A stretch of DNA of 48,836 nucleotides from JANRKF01 sp964518725 (GTDB lineage Bacteria > Pseudomonadota > Alphaproteobacteria > Rickettsiales > SXRF01): the NCBI GenBank assembly GCA_964518725.1, contig CAZFKP010000020.1:1-48836 (forward strand). The letters are read 5' to 3'. Positions within the stretch are counted from its first letter, which is position 1, and each line of letters starts with the position of its first letter. The position numbers and the translations under genes were made by a program. The notes under the pieces are model-generated. The model was not told the origin of the DNA and did no database searches. It was given only the letters and a program-made list of their open reading frames with translations. Positions 8,675 to 14,822 of this stretch are shown here, piece by piece.

Positions 8675-10332
8675 GTGACATAGCCGTTAGTCAGCGGGAA
8701 CCGGCGGTCACGGCCAAACATCATCGATGAGATTTTGACACCGGGGCAGCTTTGGCGGCGCTTATATTCACTGATACGCACCAGATGCAGCACACGCGCT
8801 ACCACAGCCGCATCAAAACCCGCCGCAATAATTTCCGCGGCAGATTTCCGGCCTTCAATATGCAGCGCAAGTATCTGGTCGAGCAATGCGTATTCCGGCA
8901 GTTGATCGGAGTCTTTCTGACCCGGCTTCAGCTCGGCGGACGGTGCCTTGGTCAGGCAGCGAACGGGAATCACTTCCCCCTGCGCGTTGCGCCAGTTGGC
9001 AAGCTGATAAACCTGTGTTTTGTACACATCCTTGATCGGGTTATACCCCCCACAGGCATCTCCATAAAGGGTCGTATACCCCACCGCAATTTCGGATTTG
9101 TTGCCGGTGGAAAGCAGCATCGCCCCGGTTTTATTGGAAAGCGCCATCAATATCTGGCCACGGATACGCGCCTGAATATTGCCACCCATCGCCACATCCT
9201 GCATCCAGTCCACCGTGACCATCCCGCCGGATGCTGCCGGTGAGGGAATGGTTGAAAATACCCCGGAAAGCGTTTGCTGGTAAGTATCCATGGCCGGAGC
9301 AATCGGGATCGTATCGGTATGGATGCCCAGTAATTTTGCGGTTTCAAGCGCATCTTCGGTGCTTTCTGCACTGGTGTAAGGAGACGGCAGCAGCACGCCG
9401 CGCACACGGTCGCGCCCCAACGCATCGACCGCAACCGCCGCCGTGACCGCCGAATCGATGCCGCCGGAAAGGCCGAGCAGCACGCTGTTAAACCCGTTCT
9501 TATTGATGTAATCGGCAAGACCCATGCCCATCGCCTTCCAGATGGCCTGTTCTTCGGAAAGCGGCTCGACACGGTGCGGCTGTTCTTCCACCCCGCCAAC
9601 CTTAAGCGGCGAGCGCACCACATGCAGAACCTGTTCAAACTGCGGCGCTTCCGACATTACATAGCCACTGGCATTGATAATAAACGACCCGCCGTCAAAC
9701 ACGATATCATCCTGCCCGCCCATCATGTTGACATACACCACAGGGGTATGTGCGACCTGGGCGGCAAGAGCCGCAATTTTTTTGCGCGCTGCCAGCTTCC
9801 CCATCTCAAACGGCGAGGAATTAATCACGACAATCATTTCGGCATGCTGGCGCGCCACGTCCTGCGTGTATTGCAAATGCCAGATATCCTCACAGACAAG
9901 CAGCGACAGGCGCACACCATTCCACTCAAATACTTTGGCGGCATGGCCAGGAGTAAATAAACGTTTTTCGTCAAATACCCCATAGTTCGGCAGCATGATC
10001 TTGAAATGGATGTGCTGAATACGGCCATTCGCTGCGAATACCGCCGCATTGTAGACCGCGCCGCTTTCTTCCCACACCGTACCAAAAATCAAGCCCGCTT
10101 CGGTCGTCGCCGCTGCCAGCGCCCGCGCTTCCTTCATCGCTTCCGCCCTGAACGCAGGCACCAGCAGCAAATCTTCGGGCGGATAGCCAACCAGCGACAG
10201 TTCCGGGCAAATAACCAGCGACGCACGTTTCTCCGCCGCCGATTGGTAAGCGGTCAGGATTTTCTGGGCATTGCCAGCAATATCGCCGACGACCGGATTA
10301 AGCTGCGCGAGGATGATGTTCGGCTGTTGCAT
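8671..10332 (-). CDS. nadE: Glutamine-dependent NAD(+) synthetase
   Basis: NadE makes NAD from nicotinate adenine dinucleotide, ATP and glutamine. The 553-residue protein has the two-domain glutamine-using form. The N-terminal nitrilase-type amidotransferase has the triad E44, K111 and C147. The C-terminal synthetase has the ATP-binding loop SGGIDS at 289-294. All key residues are present. The gene starts nine bases after etfA on the same strand and so seems to be the last gene of the etf transcript. Its end overlaps the convergent unknown gene by four bases. Confidence 0.97.
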   Translation of the reverse strand: MQQPNIILAQLNPVVGDIAGNAQKILTAYQSAAEKRASLVICPELSLVGYPPEDLLLVPAFRAEAMKEARALAAATTEAGLIFGTVWEESGAVYNAAVFAANGRIQHIHFKIMLPNYGVFDEKRLFTPGHAAKVFEWNGVRLSLLVCEDIWHLQYTQDVARQHAEMIVVINSSPFEMGKLAARKKIAALAAQVAHTPVVYVNMMGGQDDIVFDGGSFIINASGYVMSEAPQFEQVLHVVRSPLKVGGVEEQPHRVEPLSEEQAIWKAMGMGLADYINKNGFNSVLLGLSGGIDSAVTAAVAVDALGRDRVRGVLLPSPYTSAESTEDALETAKLLGIHTDTIPIAPAMDTYQQTLSGVFSTIPSPAASGGMVTVDWMQDVAMGGNIQARIRGQILMALSNKTGAMLLSTGNKSEIAVGYTTLYGDACGGYNPIKDVYKTQVYQLANWRNAQGEVIPVRCLTKAPSAELKPGQKDSDQLPEYALLDQILALHIEGRKSAAEIIAAGFDAAVVARVLHLVRISEYKRRQSCPGVKISSMMFGRDRRFPLTNGYVT

Positions 10333-10341
10333 GAGAATCCA

Positions 10342-11268
10342 TTATAAAAGTTTTTCAAGTTCCGGCAGCACGGTTTCCCATTCGCCGACCAGGCCGTAAT
10401 CCGCCACCTCGAAGATCGGGGCGTTTTCATCCTTGTTGATGGCGACGATGATTTTGCTGTCTTTCATGCCGGCCAGATGCTGGATCGCACCGGAGATCGC
10501 AACCGCGACATAAAGCTCGGGTGCCACGATTTTTCCGGTCTGCCCGACCTGGTAATCGTTGGGCACGAACCCGGCATCCACCGCAGCGCGGGATGCGCCG
10601 ATCGCGGCTCCTAACTTGTCGGCAAGGCGCTCGATATGCTTGAAGTTCTCAGCACTGCCCATGCCACGCCCACCGGAAACCACCACCCGCGCCGAGGTCA
10701 ATTCCGGGCGTTCGGAGCTGCTTGCCTGCAGTTCGACAAAGCTGGAAAGACCGCTGTCTGCGAGCGGCGCGAGCGTTTCCATGGCAGCGGCGCCACCATT
10801 CCCCGCCGCAGCAAACGCCGCCTGCCGCACTGTGACGACCAGCGGCGAAACCGGCGCTTTCACGGTTTCGATGGCATTGCCCGCATAGATCGGGCGCTTG
10901 AACGTATCGGGCGCGAGCACCGCGATAATATCCGACACCTGAACCGTATCGAGGAGCGCCGCTGCCCGTGGCATGATGTCTTTCCCTGTCGTCGTCGCAG
11001 TGGCGAGAATGTGCGAATAATCATTGCCAATGCTCGCAACGAGCGGTGCGATATTTTCCGGAAGCGGCCAAGCATAGTGCGGCGCATCCGAATGCAGCAC
11101 TTTGCTCACACCCGCAATTTTTGCAGCCTGTGCTGCCGCCTCACCCGCATTGTGGCCTGCGACGAGAATGTGAACCTCACCGCCGATTTTCGAAGCCGCC
11201 GTCACCGCGTTGCGCGTAGCGGTGGAAAGTGAGCTGTTATTATGTTCGGCGAGGATAAGAATGGTCAT
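10342..11268 (-). CDS. etfA: Electron transfer flavoprotein alpha subunit
   Basis: The 308-residue protein binds FAD and, with EtfB, passes electrons from acyl-CoA and other flavin dehydrogenases to ETF:quinone oxidoreductase. The C-terminal FAD domain shows GRGMGSAENF, the SRAAVDAGFVPNDYQVGQTG stretch and AISGAIQHLAGM, all standard. Its ATG overlaps the TAA of the preceding unknown gene (TAATG). Translation may therefore be coupled to that gene, which is frameshifted in this assembly. Normally etfA follows etfB directly, so the intervening gene is unusual. Confidence 0.97.
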   Translation of the reverse strand: MTILILAEHNNSSLSTATRNAVTAASKIGGEVHILVAGHNAGEAAAQAAKIAGVSKVLHSDAPHYAWPLPENIAPLVASIGNDYSHILATATTTGKDIMPRAAALLDTVQVSDIIAVLAPDTFKRPIYAGNAIETVKAPVSPLVVTVRQAAFAAAGNGGAAAMETLAPLADSGLSSFVELQASSSERPELTSARVVVSGGRGMGSAENFKHIERLADKLGAAIGASRAAVDAGFVPNDYQVGQTGKIVAPELYVAVAISGAIQHLAGMKDSKIIVAINKDENAPIFEVADYGLVGEWETVLPELEKLL

Positions 11269-11730
11269 TAGCCATGCCCCATAAAAGTTTCAGTAATTTC
11301 CGGCATAATAGGGACCAGCAGTTCACGGAATCTTTTTTCTACCCCTACTATGGCCTCCGCAGTAACGGAGAAATCTTTTGGATTTTCACCAAACAACGGA
11401 GGGTTATTCGCATCCATATTTTGATAAATATGCGCAGCTCTTTTCAAAGCATTTAATCCGAGTTGAACTTCTCCTATAATACGTTGCCTGCTAAATCCTG
11501 CCTTGCCTGCTAAAGACTCTTCTCTAACATTCGCATTTTGGTCGCCTAATATATTCACTTGCCAATAGAGGTGATCAAGACGCTTCGCCAATTCTAGGTC
11601 GGCGACTTTGGGATTACCTAAATAAAAATAAGAGGATAACATTCTAATCACCGCCAGAGGATTGTGCTCCCCCCCCCCCGATTGCAACCACACTATTTAA
11701 ATATTCATTGATTGCAGTGAATTTTCTCAT
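11268..11730 (-). CDS. Unknown gene between etfB and etfA, frameshifted at an 11-G tract
   Basis: This gene exactly fills the space between etfB and etfA. An ATG (11728-11730) directly follows the etfB TAG, and its stop overlaps the etfA start. The interval is 463 bases, one more than a multiple of three. From the ATG the frame reads 17 codons and then a run of 11 G (11669-11679), and terminates at a TAG at 11644-11646 after 28 residues. With 10 G it would give a 153-residue protein. The open part downstream of the tract encodes about 140 residues (11268-11693). The tract could be a phase-variable switch or a sequencing error. The sequence looks more AT-rich than its neighbours. No family recognised. 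Confidence 0.6.
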
Positions 11731-12480
11731 CTAAATCACCCGCGCTTCATTTTTTAGCTTATCCACCAGCTCCGCGACGTCTTTGACTTTTTTACCACCG
11801 CTGCGTTTTTTCGGTTCCTCGAATGCTTCATGCGCGAAGCGAAGCGCGATATCCACCCCAAACTCACCCACAGCGATTTTCTCCAGCGGCTTGCTGCGCG
11901 CCTTCATAATATTTGGCAGCGCCAGGTGGCGCGGCTCATTCAGGCGCAAATCGGTGGTGACGATACATGGCAGCGGCAATTTCACCGTGACCAGCCCGCC
12001 ATCGATTTCACGGGTGACGGTCGCCGCACTGTTTTCAATCACCACTTTGGAAGCAAACGTTCCCTGCCCCCAATTTAGAAGCCCCGCGAGCATCTGGCCG
12101 GTTTGGCTGGCATCATCATCAATCGCCTGCTTGCCGATAATGACCAGTTGCGGCTGTTCTTTTTCGACAAGCGCTTTTAAAAGTTTGGCCGCACCGAGCG
12201 GCTGAATTTCGCTGTCGGTATGGATATGCACGGCGCGATCCGCCCCCATGGCGAGCGCGCTGCGAAGCTGTTCCTGTGCACCATCATTGCCGATGGTCAC
12301 CACGACGACTTCCGTAGCAACACCCTTTTCTTTCAGCCGCACCGCTTCTTCGACAGCGATTTCATCAAATGGGTTCATCGACATTTTGACGTTGGCCAGT
12401 TCAACGCCCGACCCATCCGCCTTCACGCGAATACGCACGTTGTAATCGACCACCCGCTTGACAGAAACAAGGATTTTCAT
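11731..12480 (-). CDS. etfB: Electron transfer flavoprotein beta subunit
   Basis: The 249-residue protein is the AMP-binding partner of EtfA. Standard features are the start MKILVSVKRVVDYNVRIRVK, the NPFDEIAVEEAVRLKE segment, and the ETF signature region with AIDDDASQTGQMLAGLL near residue 115. The length is typical. It lies 27 bases after the adenosyltransferase gene. Its stop codon TAG is immediately followed by the ATG of the unknown G-tract gene. Confidence 0.97.
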   Translation of the reverse strand: MKILVSVKRVVDYNVRIRVKADGSGVELANVKMSMNPFDEIAVEEAVRLKEKGVATEVVVVTIGNDGAQEQLRSALAMGADRAVHIHTDSEIQPLGAAKLLKALVEKEQPQLVIIGKQAIDDDASQTGQMLAGLLNWGQGTFASKVVIENSAATVTREIDGGLVTVKLPLPCIVTTDLRLNEPRHLALPNIMKARSKPLEKIAVGEFGVDIALRFAHEAFEEPKKRSGGKKVKDVAELVDKLKNEARVI

Positions 12481-12507
12481 GGGTTTAGGATAGCAAAGAG
12501 GCGTAAA

Positions 12508-13074
12508 TTATCTGTTAATGCCCGGCACCCACAATACGTCATCCGCCCCATTATTATTGGCGGCGCGCGCCAGCACGAACAGGAAGTCTGACAGCCGGTT
12601 CAGATAGCGTATCGCCTCGACGTTTACCGACTCTTTTTCGGCCAGTTCGCAGGCCAGGCGCTCAGCACGGCGCACCACCGTGCGCGCCACGTGCAGCTGG
12701 GCGCTGGCCGCCGACCCGCCGGGCAGAATAAAGGAATCCAGGGGAGCCATCTGCTCGTTCATCTGGTCGATCTCGTTTTCGAGCCGCAGCACCTGCGCCG
12801 GAATGATCCGCAGCGCCGTATCCTTGCCCTCCGGGTAAGGTGTTGATAAATCAGCGCCAAGGTCGAACAAATCCTGCTGAACACGCTGCAACATCACGTC
12901 ATGGGCGCTCCCACGCGCCACATACACACGGGCAACGCCGATGACACTATTGGCTTCATCAACGTCACCATAGGCCGCCACGCGCAAATCATGCTTTTTG
13001 CGCCGCGTTCCATCCACTAAGCCGGTATCGCCACCATCCCCCGTACGGGTATAAATCTTGTTCAGCTTCACCAT
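12508..13074 (-). CDS. pduO: Cob(I)alamin adenosyltransferase, PduO type
   Basis: The enzyme transfers the adenosyl group of ATP to cob(I)alamin to make coenzyme B12. The 188-residue protein has the PduO-type N-terminal ATP-binding sequence TRTGDGGDTGL at residues 10-20. It also has RRAERL and the C-terminal YLNRLSDFLFVLARAAN motif, which supports the trimeric helical-bundle family rather than the CobA/BtuR type. It lies between the HIG1-type gene and etfB, a common alphaproteobacterial order. The cobalamin riboswitch elsewhere in this window supports a B12-using organism that imports the cofactor. Confidence 0.95.
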   Translation of the reverse strand: MVKLNKIYTRTGDGGDTGLVDGTRRKKHDLRVAAYGDVDEANSVIGVARVYVARGSAHDVMLQRVQQDLFDLGADLSTPYPEGKDTALRIIPAQVLRLENEIDQMNEQMAPLDSFILPGGSAASAQLHVARTVVRRAERLACELAEKESVNVEAIRYLNRLSDFLFVLARAANNNGADDVLWVPGINR

Positions 13075-13077
13075 GCG

Positions 13078-13272
13078 TCAGCTTGCACCCAGCACAAACA
13101 TGAACGCCAGCATCAGAAGCGCAAGCCCCTGCATGCCCACCCGGCTGAACATCAATCTATTTCCGTATTTGGTATTGGCTTCACCGCCTGCCGCCATGAG
13201 TGCAATGCCTGCAATCAGCACCCCAAACGTTACGAGCATCAACACAACGACGATATAATCACCGACTGTCAT
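13078..13272 (-). CDS. Twin-transmembrane small protein, HIG1 type
   Basis: The 64-residue protein consists of two hydrophobic helices (about 5-27 and 44-62) joined by a polar loop ending in NRLMFSRVGMQGLALL, which matches the HIG1 N-terminal family of small proteins. In mitochondria HIG1 proteins associate with respiratory supercomplexes; the bacterial role is not established. It ends three bases before the adenosyltransferase start and is probably the first gene of the run leading to etfB, etfA and nadE. Confidence 0.8.
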   Translation of the reverse strand: MTVGDYIVVVLMLVTFGVLIAGIALMAAGGEANTKYGNRLMFSRVGMQGLALLMLAFMFVLGAS

Positions 13273-13377
13273 ACTACAGCTCCCGTCCGATCCCTTATGA
13301 TTTTTGTAGTCGTCTTTTGGGATCTCAAGTGAAAATTCTTGTAGTACAATTTTTATGAACTATCAACCCAAGACTCA

Positions 13378-13392
13378 TGCTGCAAGGCAGCA
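13378..13392. terminator. Small hairpin after zinc-finger gene
   Basis: A perfect six-base stem (TGCTGC/GCAGCA) with a three-base loop lies immediately beyond the stop codon of the minus-strand zinc-finger gene. It is not followed by a T run on either strand, so it may be only a weak or factor-dependent terminator. Confidence 0.3.
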
Positions 13393-13393
13393 A

Positions 13394-13570
13394 TTATGAG
13401 GCTTTGCGTTTGGAGAGTTTCAGCACATAGGTTTTGCTGCAGTACGGACACACGATCTGCCCCTTCGATGCATCAATATGCAGGTAGACGCGTGGATGCC
13501 CAAGTGTGCCGCCACCGCCGTCGCAAGCGACCTCCGGGTGGTGGGTTTCGATCAGTTCAAAGGATTTCAT
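13394..13570 (-). CDS. Zinc-finger (CHCC) domain protein
   Basis: The 58-residue protein has the small CHCC zinc-binding arrangement of the family that includes the complex I accessory subunit NDUFS6. An early Cys (EVACDGG) is followed by HPRVYLHID and then CPYCSKTYVL. The ATG at 13570 is preferred because AGGTGG lies six bases upstream; an in-frame GTG three codons earlier lacks a comparable site. It is followed by a small hairpin. In alphaproteobacteria such proteins are single small genes, and a link to complex I is an inference from the family. Confidence 0.82.
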   Translation of the reverse strand: MKSFELIETHHPEVACDGGGGTLGHPRVYLHIDASKGQIVCPYCSKTYVLKLSKRKAS

Positions 13571-13603
13571 GGAAACCACCTATAGCGCACAGCGCTGCCG
13601 GAA

Positions 13604-14563
13604 TCAATTGTCAAAAATGAAGCGCGGCCCAGAGGCCACCGCCGGTTGCACATCGGCCACATGAATAACTTTCGCGCTCTGGATATGGCTTGGCACCGAG
13701 CCTTGCGGCATTTCAACCCCTGCCTTGGCCTGAACCACCGGCACCGGCGCTGTATCATCCACCACGCTGATGCTCGGCCGAATCACCAGCACGCCATTAT
13801 CGCGCACGGCAACTTTATTATCTACCGACCGCACCGAAATGGAATTCATGCGAGTCTTACTATTATCAGCCACAACCGTTGGTTTAACAGCGATCACTTT
13901 TGGCTCAGACGCCGATACGAGCGTTACCGGAGGAGCCGGAATCTCTTTTTCCGCCAGCGCCGCCACCGTGCTTTCGGGGATCGCCGCTTTCGCCTCACGC
14001 AGGCGCTCGATGATGTTTGTCCAGCGGTCATAAACACGGCTGACATATTCTGTGCCACGCGAGGGAGTTTTCGAGTGATAATTAGCCGAAGCCTGTTTCC
14101 ACGATTTATTTTCCTCATAGAGTCCGCGCAGGAAGGCCGCGCCATAGGCCACATTCGCTTCCGGATCAAACGCCTCATCGAGATTGGAAAATGCGTTTGG
14201 GTGGTGGATGAGATTTACCTGCATGCAGCCAACGTCGATGCTGCGGGCACCCTGCGCCTGGAAACGGCGCACGGCAGCGATCGCTTCCTGTTTGGTGTCG
14301 TAATAATGCCCCTGGCCTTCAACATTGATCGTCCATGGCCATGGCAGGGTGATTTTCAGGCCGTTATGGTAGCGGCCGGATTCGGTGGCGGAAATCGCCG
14401 ACAGCAGATGCATGGGAATGCCGAATTGACGCTCATAGCGCGCCAGATTACGGGTGCATTGCTTGGCGCCTTCAATTTGGGCATCAATTTCCTGCGCGGA
14501 AACCGCCGAGGCCAGGAGCACGCCCACGAAGCCAAGCGCCGATATGGTAAGGTTTTTTTTCAT
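13604..14563 (-). CDS. Lytic transglycosylase (SLT domain) with long C-terminal tail
   Basis: The 319-residue exported protein has a signal peptide ending at VSA (residue 23). Its transglycosylase domain at about 35-190 has the catalytic glutamate in ISATESG, the GCMQVNLIHHP segment and AYGAAFLRGLY, as in family 1 soluble lytic transglycosylases. These enzymes cut the glycan backbone of peptidoglycan. The last 120 residues are Val/Pro/Ala-rich with no recognised domain and are probably disordered. It is divergent from the 956-residue protein gene across a 259-base region that contains several inverted repeats. Confidence 0.88.
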   Translation of the reverse strand: MKKNLTISALGFVGVLLASAVSAQEIDAQIEGAKQCTRNLARYERQFGIPMHLLSAISATESGRYHNGLKITLPWPWTINVEGQGHYYDTKQEAIAAVRRFQAQGARSIDVGCMQVNLIHHPNAFSNLDEAFDPEANVAYGAAFLRGLYEENKSWKQASANYHSKTPSRGTEYVSRVYDRWTNIIERLREAKAAIPESTVAALAEKEIPAPPVTLVSASEPKVIAVKPTVVADNSKTRMNSISVRSVDNKVAVRDNGVLVIRPSISVVDDTAPVPVVQAKAGVEMPQGSVPSHIQSAKVIHVADVQPAVASGPRFIFDN

Positions 14564-14587
14564 CTGCCTGCGGTCTATTCAAGAACC

Positions 14588-14604
14588 GTACCAACTGGTG
14601 GTAC
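14588..14604. repeat. Inverted repeat, possible operator
   Basis: GTACCA and TGGTAC form a perfect six-base inverted repeat around a five-base spacer, 25 bases upstream of the transglycosylase start and in the shared divergent region. The layout fits a dimeric regulator site, but no regulator gene is adjacent. Confidence 0.35.
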
Positions 14605-14628
14605 AATTCCCACCCTACGCCTGAATAG

Positions 14629-14687
14629 TTAAGGATATGCTAATCCTTAATTTTCTTGCCGCCAACCAGAGGAAGTTCAGCATATCC
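14629..14687. repeat. Overlapping inverted repeats in divergent promoter region
   Basis: TTAAGGAT and ATCCTTAA (14629-14636 and 14643-14650) form a perfect eight-base inverted repeat with a six-base loop. Overlapping it, GGATATGC at 14633-14640 is repeated in inverted form as GCATATCC at 14680-14687. A diverged copy, GGATAATATGC, lies near 14700. The repeated half-site suggests a multi-site operator for the divergent transglycosylase and 956-residue genes. A hairpin terminator is less likely because no gene ends here. Confidence 0.4.
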
Positions 14688-14822
14688 AGCTATAAAATAT
14701 GGATAATATGCAAAAATGACACCGCGTTCATAAAACACCCGGCTGGGATTCACTGAATTGTAACACAAATCTAAGAAGATGCGGGGTATAGTTGGTAGTG
14801 TAACAAACCAGAGGATTAGGTT

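Noticed and set aside
13646..14632. Plus-strand open frame of 328 codons opposite the lytic transglycosylase
   Set aside because: It is entirely antisense to a gene with a signal peptide and catalytic motifs, and its product is His/Arg-rich with no recognisable domain.
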